Positions 1-7,952 of a DNA stretch of 64,000 nucleotides are shown here, piece after piece. The notes under the pieces are model-generated. The model did not search any database. It saw nothing but the letters and a program-made list of their open reading frames with translations, and was not told where the DNA came from. The translations under genes and the position numbers were made by a program. Numbering within the stretch: position 1 is the stretch's first letter; each line of letters opens with the position of its first letter. This DNA is from Thermococcus thermotolerans. Its GTDB lineage: Archaea > Methanobacteriota_B > Thermococci > Thermococcales > Thermococcaceae. The stretch covers positions 1 through 64,000 of the forward strand of contig NZ_CP102602.1 in assembly GCF_024707485.1 (NCBI RefSeq). The letters run 5' to 3'.

Positions 1-546
1 TCCGTCAGGATAAACCTCTTCGTTTACGGGGAGGGGGAAGTGCCTCCCATCGCTACAGAGATCCGCATGCGTGAAGTTCCAGATCCCATAATCATAATTC
101 AGGACAGGGACATGGGTATATACCTGCCCTACGAGGCGTTAACTGCCGGCAGTTCCCTCCACGGCTACGGGCTGGTCATACACGACAACAACCTCCTCTT
201 CATGCTCGACCGCTACTTTTACCATGCCCTCTGGCCGACCGGAAGGGTCGTTTACAGGGAGGAGCGGGCACTCCGGCTTCCGAGGGAGTACATACACATA
301 AGGGAGCTTGTTTCGGATCTGCGGCGGTTCAGCATTCAAAACGCCAAGGTGGAGGTTTTTGGCCGCTTCGTCCGTTCGGGAGAGCCGGTTCATCTCGTGG
401 GGAGGATTGTTGAGTTCTACGAGGACGAGGGCAAAGTTATCTCGAACATAACTGTGGAGACTGAAGACGGTGAGAGGCACGTGGTGGGCGGCTGGAACGC
501 TTCCCTTGAGGACATAGAGGCTGAGCGCATTATACTCTTCGAGTGA
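1..546 (+). CDS. Conserved hypothetical protein, 5' end outside window
   Basis: The reading frame is open from the first base of the window and stops at TGA 544-546, so the gene probably begins upstream. A GTG at 40 is the first possible start inside the window, but the in-frame codons before it are equally gene-like. The visible part is soluble and rich in beta-strand-like segments. It has no Cys motif, signal peptide or membrane segment. I do not recognise the family. It lies 22 bp ahead of glycerate kinase on the same strand, so the two may be co-transcribed. Confidence 0.75.
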   Translation, partial: SVRINLFVYGEGEVPPIATEIRMREVPDPIIIIQDRDMGIYLPYEALTAGSSLHGYGLVIHDNNLLFMLDRYFYHALWPTGRVVYREERALRLPREYIHIRELVSDLRRFSIQNAKVEVFGRFVRSGEPVHLVGRIVEFYEDEGKVISNITVETEDGERHVVGGWNASLEDIEAERIILFE

Positions 547-568
547 ACCCTTTTGCCGGGGGAGGTAG

Positions 569-1912
569 ATGGACGCTAAAACGGTGGCACTTGACATCAT
601 GAGGGCCGCCATCGGGAGCGCCGACCCCTATTGGGCAGTGCGTAGGAGCATCAGCGTCGATGGAAACCGCATGACTGTTTTTGGGGAGGAGTTTCCCCTG
701 TTCGGAAAGGTCTATCTCCTGGCCTTTGGCAAGGCTGCATGCTCCATGGCGAGGGCTGTCGTTGACCTCCTCGGAGAGAGGATTGAAGAAGGAGTAATAG
801 TCACCAAGTACGGCTACGCCGAAGACTGTCCCAGGTTGGGAAGGATGAAGGTCATCGAGGCTGGACATCCTGTTCCAGACGAGAACTCCCTTCTGGGCGG
901 AAAGCTCGGCCTCGAACTGGCCGAGAAGGTTGGAGCGAACGACATCCTCCTCGTCCTTATCTCCGGCGGCGGGAGTGCGCTCTTCCTCCTCCCGGAGAGG
1001 GGAATAACCTTGGAGGACAAAATTAGAACGAACGAGCTCCTTCTGAAGAGTGGGGCAAAGATATACGAGATAAACACAGTAAGAAAGCACATCTCGGCGG
1101 TTAAAGGCGGCAAGTTAGCGAAGCGCGTGAGGGGGACGGTGATAAGTCTCATCCTCTCGGACGTCGTTGGCGACCCGCTTGAGGCGATAGCATCGGGTCC
1201 AACGGTAAAGGACCCGACCACATTCCAGGATGCCTTCAGGATACTGAAGCTCTACGGCGTCTGGGAGAAGCTGCCAGAGAGTGTCAAAGCACACATTGAG
1301 CTGGGACTTGAGGGGGAGGCCGAGGAGACCCTCAAGGAAGACCTCCCAAACGTTCACAACTTCATAGTCGGGAGCAACACCCTCGCCTGCGAATCCGCGC
1401 TGGCAAAGGCGAGGGAGCTCGGCTATAACGCGGCAATACTCACCACGACCCTCGAAGGCGAGGCAAGAGAGATAGCCCTGGCGATAGGCTCGATAGTCCA
1501 GGAGATAGCCAGGTACGACCGCCCTGTTCCAAAGCCCGCCGTCCTGATGGCCGGCGGCGAGTGGACAGTGACCATCGAGGGTGAAGCCGGCCTAGGGGGG
1601 CCGAACCAGGAGTTTGCTCTGAGTATCGCCCGGAAGATAGCGGGTCTGAACGCCGTCGTTCTTGCTGTGGACACCGACGGGACGGACGGCCCGACCGATG
1701 CCGCCGGCGGGATCGTGGACGGGAAAACGCTTGGACTTCTCAGGGGAGTCGGGGTGGACGTCGAGGAAGTCCTCAGGAGGCACGACGCCTATAACGCGCT
1801 GGAAAAGGCCGGAGCCCTCCTCAAGACCGGGCCGACCGGAACCAACGTGAACTCGCTGGTGGTGGCGGTCATACAAGGTCCCGCCACTCCCTTTGGAAAT
1901 ACAAAATCATGA
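569..1912 (+). CDS. Glycerate 2-kinase (MOFRL family)
   Basis: Predicted to phosphorylate D-glycerate to 2-phosphoglycerate in the cytoplasm, linking glycerate or serine breakdown to glycolysis. The 447-residue length fits the archaeal MOFRL-type glycerate kinase. Visible signatures are the glycine-rich LISGGGSALF segment near residue 130, NTVRKHISAVKGGKLA near 170, and the C-terminal MOFRL part with DTDGTDGPTDAAGG near 370. A GGGGGAGG ribosome binding site lies just before ATG 569. The 3' end overlaps the convergent membrane protein gene by 44 bp. The family is clear; the exact substrate is inferred from the family. Confidence 0.9.
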   Translation: MDAKTVALDIMRAAIGSADPYWAVRRSISVDGNRMTVFGEEFPLFGKVYLLAFGKAACSMARAVVDLLGERIEEGVIVTKYGYAEDCPRLGRMKVIEAGHPVPDENSLLGGKLGLELAEKVGANDILLVLISGGGSALFLLPERGITLEDKIRTNELLLKSGAKIYEINTVRKHISAVKGGKLAKRVRGTVISLILSDVVGDPLEAIASGPTVKDPTTFQDAFRILKLYGVWEKLPESVKAHIELGLEGEAEETLKEDLPNVHNFIVGSNTLACESALAKARELGYNAAILTTTLEGEAREIALAIGSIVQEIARYDRPVPKPAVLMAGGEWTVTIEGEAGLGGPNQEFALSIARKIAGLNAVVLAVDTDGTDGPTDAAGGIVDGKTLGLLRGVGVDVEEVLRRHDAYNALEKAGALLKTGPTGTNVNSLVVAVIQGPATPFGNTKS

Positions 1913-2576
1913 GTGCAAGGATTATCATTGGAGTGCTCACCAAGAGCAATGCCGCTAAGACCCTGATATCTCCGGCGCTCCTGTACATATCTTGAAAGGT
2001 CTTTATGAGAGGAACGAGATAAACCATTCCGGCGAGCAGAGAGGCCGCTTTATATGTCCTCCCGTTCCTTTTGAATATTACAATTTCCCTCCCGTGCCTG
2101 GTGATGATTTTGGCACTTCCGGGAGTTAATCCAAGGAGTAATATCAGGAGCGTCAGTGCAAAGAGATACGGGTTCAGCCACAAGAGAATTCCCCCGAGGG
2201 CAGTGAGAGCTAGGAGCGATGTGACATCCAGCCCGGCTGTTCTCTGAAGGTTCACCCTCCTGTTCAGCGGATCCAGGAAGTGGAGTTTTAGCCTTCTGGC
2301 AATCGAGTTCCTGTCCCCCCTGAGCTTTAGAACCCTCCGGCCTGGAACCGGGATCTTCAGGGGAACCGTCGAGGCTATTAGGAAGCTTTCCCCCGCAAAG
2401 TCTACTAAATAGAAATAGGTCTCGTAGCGCTCTTTGATGTATTTTGGAGAATAACCCCAGATTTCCTCGTTTGGTCCTCTAACGTGGTGGACAAACCTCA
2501 GCTCGGCTAGGAATCCCTCCATCTTTTTAACGCCGTCATCATCGAGGGGAATCAGCCTTTCGAATTTTACTTGCAT
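1869..2576 (-). CDS. Hypothetical membrane protein
   Basis: This 235-residue protein has a soluble N-terminal part of about 110 residues followed by four probable membrane segments (near 116-130, 132-150, 175-192 and 205-227). A short basic loop (KIITRHGREIVIFKRNGR) lies between segments two and three. No catalytic motif is visible and I do not recognise the family. It converges on glycerate kinase with a 44-bp overlap and is divergent from the polyprenol-kinase-like gene, with an AT-rich promoter region between them. Confidence 0.75.
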   Translation of the reverse strand: MQVKFERLIPLDDDGVKKMEGFLAELRFVHHVRGPNEEIWGYSPKYIKERYETYFYLVDFAGESFLIASTVPLKIPVPGRRVLKLRGDRNSIARRLKLHFLDPLNRRVNLQRTAGLDVTSLLALTALGGILLWLNPYLFALTLLILLLGLTPGSAKIITRHGREIVIFKRNGRTYKAASLLAGMVYLVPLIKTFQDMYRSAGDIRVLAALLLVSTPMIILALMILYFQREWRDLV

Positions 2577-2657
2577 AAGTGCCCTTACTATTATGTCTTT
2601 TTATAGTTATCGGGAAAGCAATAAATATGGCCTCGTGAAATCAGTACGGGTGAAATC

Positions 2658-3290
2658 ATGAACCGCATTCCACGAAGGGAGCTCGTGAGAAAGGGCTGGC
2701 ACGTCCTCCCCGGGATTCTTGGTGCCCCTATAATCGTCTTCACCCCGAAGTGGGTTACCTTAGTGGTCGTCTGGTTCTTTGCGTTTCTCTACACGCTCCA
2801 GCACCTCAAGCTCCTCCGCGGCTGGAGCTTTACGGTGCCCATAGCCGACCTGAGCTACAGGACGATGGCGAGGGAAGACGAGAGGGACAACTACCTCGGC
2901 AGCTTTCTCTTCTGGGTTACGGCCGCCATAATCTGCACGGTCTTTCCAAAAATAGCGGCCCTCTCGGCCCTGTGGGTTTCAACCTTCGGTGACTGCTGCA
3001 ACGCCCTAGCCGGTCAGCTCCTCGGCGGACCGAAAATTCCCTGGAACCGGAGAAAAACCCTCATCGGGAGCGCCGTGATGCTAGCGGTTTCAATTCTGGC
3101 ACTCTGGGCCAGTCACAGGGTTCTTGAACTCGACCCCTCCCCCGCTACCCTAATAGGGATTGCGGTTGTCGCAACCCTCCTTGAAAGCCTCCCTCTTCAA
3201 TCCGCCTACGATGAGTTCACCGTTCCATTCTCAACCGCGCTCCTCGTCTGGCTGGCCTACGGGGGAACTCTGCTCTCTCCAACGTGGTAA
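2658..3290 (+). CDS. Diacylglycerol/polyprenol kinase family membrane protein
   Basis: This is a 210-residue integral membrane protein of the SEC59/DGK1/VTE5-like family, whose members use CTP to phosphorylate polyprenols, dolichol, diacylglycerol or phytol. The family signature is visible in the middle: FGDCCNALAGQLLGGPKI followed by RRKTLIGS, matching the usual GD..A...G...G..KI...KT.EGS pattern. About six hydrophobic segments flank it. In Thermococcales a role in dolichol-phosphate or isoprenoid lipid salvage is plausible but inferred. GGGTGA before ATG 2658 supports the start. It converges with the radical SAM gene, 1 bp apart. Confidence 0.75.
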   Translation: MNRIPRRELVRKGWHVLPGILGAPIIVFTPKWVTLVVVWFFAFLYTLQHLKLLRGWSFTVPIADLSYRTMAREDERDNYLGSFLFWVTAAIICTVFPKIAALSALWVSTFGDCCNALAGQLLGGPKIPWNRRKTLIGSAVMLAVSILALWASHRVLELDPSPATLIGIAVVATLLESLPLQSAYDEFTVPFSTALLVWLAYGGTLLSPTW

Positions 3291-3291
3291 G

Positions 3292-4092
3292 TCAGGGCTC
3301 TATGAGCTCCCAGCCCTCCCTGTGGGTCTCTATTCCTTCTGCCTTTATACCCAGTGCCCTTATCTCCTTCCGTAATCCCCACAGGAACTCCTCAAAGGCA
3401 TCGTCGTCTGTCAGAACCTCGTAGCTCTCCGGATACTCCTCGCGGAGGAGCTCCTGGAATTCCCTTCCGGAGGCGCGGAGGTTGAGCACCTCGAAGAAGT
3501 AGTAGTCGGCAAAATCCCTCGTGTCCTCGACTATCTCCGAGACGTCCGTTATCTCCGGGATTATCGGACTTACGAAGGCGTACGTTTTCAGTCCAGCTTC
3601 GTGGAGTTCCTTAAGGGCGCTAACCCTCGCCTCGTGAACCGGCGTTAGAGGTTCGAAGAGCCTCTTCTCCCTTCCAGTGAAGCCGTTTATCGTGAGACCG
3701 ACCTCTATCGTCCGGAACTCCTTGAAGAGGTCGATGTCCCTGGTAACCAGGGGGGACTTGGTGAGCACCGAAAGTTCGTTCCTCTTGTCCATATACCTCA
3801 AAACCTTCCGGGTGAGCTTTAACTCGGCCTCTATCGGCTGATACGGGTCGCTCACCGTTGACATGACGACGCTCCCTGAAACGTGCTTTCTCGCTAGGTC
3901 GGGCGCGTTGGTCTTGACCTCGACCCAGTTCCCCCATCTCCCGTAGTCCTTCCACCTCGTCAGAAACTTGGCGTAGCAGTACTCACAGGCGAAGGCACAG
4001 CCGACGTATTGATTAACCGCCCACTCCACGCCTGGAATCTTCGATTTGGTGTAGATGCCCTTGGCGCGCCTCTCTATGACCCGAACCTTCAT
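3292..4092 (-). CDS. SPL-family radical SAM protein
   Basis: This 266-residue protein carries a CX3CX2C cluster (CAFACEYC, near residues 32-39), the arrangement typical of the spore photoproduct lyase-like (COG1533) radical SAM family rather than the usual CX3CX2C of other radical SAM classes placed in a different context. It probably binds a 4Fe-4S cluster and S-adenosylmethionine in the cytoplasm. The STVSDPYQPIE segment near 80 is also typical of the group. These archaeal homologues are often called DNA repair photolyases, but their substrate is unknown. The gene is divergent from the YgjP-type peptidase gene. Confidence 0.85.
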   Translation of the reverse strand: MKVRVIERRAKGIYTKSKIPGVEWAVNQYVGCAFACEYCYAKFLTRWKDYGRWGNWVEVKTNAPDLARKHVSGSVVMSTVSDPYQPIEAELKLTRKVLRYMDKRNELSVLTKSPLVTRDIDLFKEFRTIEVGLTINGFTGREKRLFEPLTPVHEARVSALKELHEAGLKTYAFVSPIIPEITDVSEIVEDTRDFADYYFFEVLNLRASGREFQELLREEYPESYEVLTDDDAFEEFLWGLRKEIRALGIKAEGIETHREGWELIEP

Positions 4093-4131
4093 AAGGACTT
4101 TTTATCCATTCTCCTTAAAAGGTGAGCGGCA

Positions 4132-4779
4132 ATGCTGAGGGTTCGCCGTCGGCCGGTTAAGTATGCGAGGCTTGAGGTGAGGCCGGACGGGACGGTAGTG
4201 GTCACGGCTCCGGATGGCTTCGACGTCGATGCTCTGATCGAAAGGCACCGCGGCTGGCTTGAGGGCAAGTTGGCGGAGATAGAAGGCCTTCGCGAGATAG
4301 CCGAGTCAGGCTTTCCCATCAACGGTGAGTTCTATCAGGTCATCCACGGGAGAAAGCCCAAGGTTCACGAGCGGTTCAAGACCGTCGTCCTCTCTCCCAA
4401 CCCCAACGATATGGTGAGCTACCTGAAGAAAATCCTCCGAAGGGAACTCCTGCCCATCGTGGATTCCTACGCCGGCAGGATGGGGGTGGAGCCGGGAAAG
4501 GTCTACATCAGGCACCAGAAGAGCCGGTGGGGGAGCTGTTCCCCAAGGGGAAACCTGAACTTCAACGTCCGCCTCATAGCGATTCCGCCTGAACTCAGGG
4601 AGTACGTTGTAATCCATGAGCTTGCCCATCTGAAGCACATGAACCACTCGAAGGCCTTCTGGGGGCTGGTGGGGGAGTTTTACCCCGACTACAAAAACGC
4701 CAGAAGGGAGCTCAAGAAGTGGTGGACGATAGTCGAGCTGAACCCGTACTGGAAGTGGCTGGCAAGGGGCGAGGTCTAA
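4132..4779 (+). CDS. YgjP/DUF45-type zinc metallopeptidase
   Basis: This 215-residue protein has the gluzincin helix HELAHLKHMNHSKAFW near residue 163. HExxH supplies two zinc ligands and the catalytic Glu, and the family's third His follows. The upstream KSRWGSCS block is the other hallmark of YgjP/SprT-like proteins. Family members are thought to act as cytosolic proteases, sometimes linked to restriction or DNA repair genes; no such partner is adjacent here. GGTGAG six bases before ATG 4132 sets the start. The NfeD-like gene starts 2 bp after the stop. Confidence 0.9.
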   Translation: MLRVRRRPVKYARLEVRPDGTVVVTAPDGFDVDALIERHRGWLEGKLAEIEGLREIAESGFPINGEFYQVIHGRKPKVHERFKTVVLSPNPNDMVSYLKKILRRELLPIVDSYAGRMGVEPGKVYIRHQKSRWGSCSPRGNLNFNVRLIAIPPELREYVVIHELAHLKHMNHSKAFWGLVGEFYPDYKNARRELKKWWTIVELNPYWKWLARGEV

Positions 4780-4781
4780 AA

Positions 4782-5216
4782 ATGTGGCGTATAAAAGCCG
4801 GGAATCTGCTCAAGCTCCTCGCACTGATGGCCGATGAGATTATCGTCGGCGTTTTCATCTTTTTGGTGCTCCCCGGGATGGGAATGGAGATTCCCCTATG
4901 GGTGGGGTTGCCTGTGATGCTAATTCTTCTGGCCAAGGACTTTTTAATAGCTCCCTTCGTTCTTGGTGGTGGGGCGGACAAAAGGCCCGAAACCGGCCCC
5001 GAGAGTCTGGTCGGGAGAACGGCCCTCGTTGTGGAAGACCTTTCACCTGAGGGAGTCGTTAAAATAGACGGGGAGCTCTGGAAGGCGGAATGCTTAAACG
5101 GAACCGCAGAGGCCGGCGAGAGGGTTAGAGTGGTATCAGTTCACGGCACTAGGGTTCTCGTGGAACTCCCAGCATCGCCAGAACCTTCGCGACCTCCTCG
5201 GGATAGTTCGTCGTGA
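4782..5216 (+). CDS. NfeD-like membrane protein
   Basis: This is a 144-residue protein with two hydrophobic segments (about residues 10-30 and 34-58) followed by a soluble beta-rich domain starting near 72 (LVGRTALVVEDLSPEGVVKI). It has the layout and GRxAxVxxxLxPxGxVxxxG pattern of the NfeD C-terminal OB fold. Short NfeD proteins usually pair with a stomatin; none is adjacent. ATG 4782 is preferred over upstream in-frame codons because those overlap the peptidase gene. The 3' end overlaps the convergent PH-like gene by 68 bp. Confidence 0.75.
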   Translation: MWRIKAGNLLKLLALMADEIIVGVFIFLVLPGMGMEIPLWVGLPVMLILLAKDFLIAPFVLGGGADKRPETGPESLVGRTALVVEDLSPEGVVKIDGELWKAECLNGTAEAGERVRVVSVHGTRVLVELPASPEPSRPPRDSSS

Positions 5217-5586
5217 AGGAAACGCTCCAGCCCCTTTTCTGGTATATCGTGAGGCAGCCTTTAGCGGGCAGGTTGAAGTGCACCGTTCCGTAGCAGGACG
5301 TCCAGCCCTCACCGACCCGGAAGCTCGCGATGTTCTCGATGGGGACCGTCTTTCTGACTATGAGGCCTATGACTCCCCGTATCCTCAGCTCGCGCTCGTC
5401 TATCTCGATTTTAATTGCCATCACGTCTATGAGCAGAACCGCAACTCCAAGCGTGGCCACAAGCATTATTTCAAATCCTTCGCCTGCCCGATAAGTCGCA
5501 TAGAGGCCCCCGAGCATAGAGACTACTGGAACTAGCATGAAAATCTGAAACCATCTACTCGTCAGGGTCTCCTCGTAGAGCGCCAT
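5149..5586 (-). CDS. Small membrane protein with bacterial-type PH-like domain
   Basis: This 145-residue protein starts with two hydrophobic segments (about 11-31 and 38-57). They are followed by a soluble domain IEIDERELRIRGVIGLIVRKTVPIENIASF, the pattern of bacterial PH (YdbT/YdbS-like) domains that sit at the membrane surface. The function of the family is not established. GGTGGGAAC just before the ATG supports the start at 5586. The 3' end overlaps the NfeD-like gene on the other strand by 68 bp, an unusually long convergent overlap. Confidence 0.65.
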   Translation of the reverse strand: MALYEETLTSRWFQIFMLVPVVSMLGGLYATYRAGEGFEIMLVATLGVAVLLIDVMAIKIEIDERELRIRGVIGLIVRKTVPIENIASFRVGEGWTSCYGTVHFNLPAKGCLTIYQKRGWSVSFTTNYPEEVAKVLAMLGVPREP

Positions 5587-5653
5587 GTTCCCACCGAAGA
5601 AACCTCTCGGTTAGAGCTTTAAAGGTTGGCTTCCAAATCCCCTCGGTGATAGC

Positions 5654-6082
5654 ATGGTCAGGATAATGCCCGTTGACAGGCTGAGCGACGATGAGATTAG
5701 GGAGATTTTGACAAAGTACAGGAAGATCGCCCTCGTGGGCGCTTCACCGAAGCCCGAACGTGACGCAAACGACGTGATGCGCTACCTCCTCGAACACGGC
5801 TACGAGGTTTACCCCGTGAATCCCCGCTACGACGAGGTTCTTGGAAGAAAGTGCTACCCGAGTGTTCTCGATATCCCTGATGAAGTCGAGATAGTCGACC
5901 TCTTCGTAAGGCCGGAGTTCACGATGGACTACGTCGAGCAGGCGGTAAAGAAGGGCGCAAAGGTCGTCTGGTTCCAGTTCAACACCTACAGCAGGGAGGC
6001 TTTCAAAAAGGCCAAGGAGGCCGGCCTAACCGCGGTTGCCCACCGCTGCATAAAGCAGGAGCACGCAAGGCTGATTGGCTAA
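5654..6082 (+). CDS. CoA-binding domain protein (YccU-like)
   Basis: This is a 142-residue single-domain Rossmann protein. The N-terminal IALVGASPKPERDANDVMRYL segment and the VYPVNPRYDEVLGRKCYPSV segment match stand-alone CoA-binding proteins related to the N-terminal domain of succinyl-CoA/acetyl-CoA synthetases. It is cytosolic, with a role in CoA or nucleotide binding but no known reaction. GGTGATAGC before ATG 5654 sets the start; ATG 5666 is a weaker alternative. Its last 4 bases overlap the end of the convergent PIN gene. Confidence 0.88.
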   Translation: MVRIMPVDRLSDDEIREILTKYRKIALVGASPKPERDANDVMRYLLEHGYEVYPVNPRYDEVLGRKCYPSVLDIPDEVEIVDLFVRPEFTMDYVEQAVKKGAKVVWFQFNTYSREAFKKAKEAGLTAVAHRCIKQEHARLIG

Positions 6083-6501
6083 TCAACCCCAAGAATTTTG
6101 AGGAGCTTTCCCGTTGTTAAAACCTGTACCTCCCTAACGCTTTTTAGTCTTTTATCGTTGCTCCAGAGAGGGGCATTTACTTTCAACGAGAGGGCGATGA
6201 AATCTGCATCGTCTTTGTCCGGGGTTATTTCAAGTGCAATTGGAATGAACTCGGCGTAGAAGTCTTCTCTAACAAACATCACATGCTCTCTTAGGTTGGA
6301 AACAAAGAACTCAAATTCCTCAGGGGTTATTTTTGCCTTCCTCATTATCACCTCTTTGTATTTATACAACTCCTCTACAGCAAACTCCGGACTGACCAGT
6401 CTTCCGGATAACAGGAAAATTAACTCCCTCGTAGTTGTGGATTTCCCGAAGAAAGAGAACAGCACGTTGGTGTTAACCACGAGAAGAATATCTTCTCTCA
6501 A
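6079..6501 (-). CDS. PIN-domain toxin-like nuclease (VapC family)
   Basis: This 140-residue PIN-domain protein probably starts at TTG 6501, overlapping the antitoxin gene by 29 bp. PIN nucleases of VapC type cut RNA using a cluster of acidic residues. The later ones are visible: Glu in VEELYKYKE, the PDKDDADF segment and ND in LWSNDKRL. The first motif reads VVNTNVLF, where the family normally has Asp (VDTN), so one metal ligand appears to be Asn. It may therefore be weakened or inactive. It pairs with the upstream small antitoxin. Confidence 0.82.
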   Translation of the reverse strand: MREDILLVVNTNVLFSFFGKSTTTRELIFLLSGRLVSPEFAVEELYKYKEVIMRKAKITPEEFEFFVSNLREHVMFVREDFYAEFIPIALEITPDKDDADFIALSLKVNAPLWSNDKRLKSVREVQVLTTGKLLKILGVD

Positions 6502-6688
6502 GGTATTCGCCCCGCCCGGCCTTTGCTTTTCTTCCGAGCTCTATTGCATCCTCCTCCGTCAGCTCTGAGTTCTTGAGGAGTTCGTTGGCCTTCTCAAGGC
6601 TTTTCAGACGGGCCGTTATAGTCTTTGCTATGAGTTCTGCAAGCTTTTCATCCACGCTGGAGGGCACTTTTACAACTATGTTCCCCAT
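6473..6688 (-). CDS. VapB-type antitoxin
   Basis: This 71-residue protein begins with a short beta-strand-like segment (MGNIVVKVPSSVDEKLAELI), followed by helices and a basic, disordered tail. That is the layout of small archaeal antitoxins that bind their own promoter with the N-terminus and cap the PIN toxin with the C-terminus. It lies directly upstream of, and overlaps, the PIN gene. A GGTGGTTGG ribosome binding site precedes the ATG. Autoregulation is expected from the family; no obvious palindrome is seen in the short upstream gap. Confidence 0.75.
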   Translation of the reverse strand: MGNIVVKVPSSVDEKLAELIAKTITARLKSLEKANELLKNSELTEEDAIELGRKAKAGRGEYLERRYSSRG

Positions 6689-6731
6689 CCAACCACCTGG
6701 TAAGACTACTCGCTTTTCCTTATAACGGTTT

Positions 6732-7832
6732 TTAGCCCCGATACCTCAGCACGTGGATGTCCCTCACCAGGCGGTGCCTCTCCTCGTAGTCCGTATACCT
6801 CCCAATGACCTTGAAGCCGAGCTTGGCCAGCCACTTCCTCTCCTTTCTGTATATTCCCCCACCGCTCAGCCTGTAGGCGGGGAAGACGAAGACAACCTTC
6901 CCGTTCCTCTTGAGGATATCGTCAAAGCTCTCGAAGACGGAATAATAGAACCTGTCCAGCTCATTGGCGAGCTTTATCGCCTCTCCCCTGCTCAGGTTCC
7001 TTTTGAGGGGCTTCCCGAGGTAGGGCTCGGTGACTATGGCATCGAACCGCTGGCGGAAGCACCGCTTCAGCTTCCTCGCGTCGCAGACCTCAAGGTGTGC
7101 CGAGTTTTTGATCCGGAACTCCTTCCTGAGCCAGGCAAGGTTTCTCTTGGCGTCTCGTATTCTCTCCGGGTCGCGGTCGCTTCCGTAGGCACTCAGCCCC
7201 TGAAGGACGAACTCCTGGACTATCGTGCCGATTCCGCAGAATGGGTCGAGGAAGGAGCCCTTCCTCACCTCCGTCAGGTTCACCATTATCCTCGCGAGCC
7301 TGGGCGGGATGGAAAGGATGGGCCTCTGAACCGGCCTCTCCACGTCGAGCTTCTTCAGCTCGAAGGGGTCGGTGATCTTGACAGTCTCGCCGACCCAGAA
7401 GCTCCCGTCCTCGCGGAAGAGAAATACGAAGTCCTTAACCTCCGGAAAGCCTTTGAGGATTAGTTCCGCCGGCATCGCGTAAACTTTAGCCGGCTTGAAG
7501 AACTTTGAGGGACCTTCCACCTTGAACTCTCTCTTTATCGCGCTCCCCAGCTTCCTCCAGAGCTTCCAGTCTCCCTCACCGTAGACGCTGACGGTAAAGA
7601 GCCTCGCGTATTCTAGGTTCTTTATAGCCCCCTCCCCCTCTCCGGTTATCCTAACGAGCTTTAGAGAGCCGCCGAGCCAGTGGAAGTACCTCTCGATCTT
7701 TGAGCTTGAGTCGAATACCATCCAGTCACGCTCTGCCTCAACAATATTCACCTTTAGGTTAAACCTTTTCGTGAACGCGTAAAACTCCGCCTCACTCAGG
7801 CGAGGATTTTTCCCGAATATCACAGCGTACAT
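6732..7832 (-). CDS. THUMP-type tRNA guanine-N2 methyltransferase-like protein
   Basis: This 366-residue protein has an N-terminal THUMP-like RNA-binding region (about residues 45-165) and a C-terminal class I SAM methyltransferase. Motif I is SFLDPFCGIGTI near 200. The catalytic motif reads TEPYLG near 280, in place of the more common NPPYG. This arrangement matches Trm11/TrmG10, which makes m2G or m2,2G at position 10 of tRNA. Assignment to that exact enzyme is by architecture. It is divergent from the following repeat protein. Confidence 0.82.
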   Translation of the reverse strand: MYAVIFGKNPRLSEAEFYAFTKRFNLKVNIVEAERDWMVFDSSSKIERYFHWLGGSLKLVRITGEGEGAIKNLEYARLFTVSVYGEGDWKLWRKLGSAIKREFKVEGPSKFFKPAKVYAMPAELILKGFPEVKDFVFLFREDGSFWVGETVKITDPFELKKLDVERPVQRPILSIPPRLARIMVNLTEVRKGSFLDPFCGIGTIVQEFVLQGLSAYGSDRDPERIRDAKRNLAWLRKEFRIKNSAHLEVCDARKLKRCFRQRFDAIVTEPYLGKPLKRNLSRGEAIKLANELDRFYYSVFESFDDILKRNGKVVFVFPAYRLSGGGIYRKERKWLAKLGFKVIGRYTDYEERHRLVRDIHVLRYRG

Positions 7833-7952
7833 AGTCGTTCACTCCACGCCGGTTCTTAAAAACGTTCCGAGGGTTAGATTAATAAGAAGAAGCGCGTAAT
7901 ATGTTAAATGGTAGTTTGAGTAAAATCTACAATCATGCGGGGGATATGTTGT

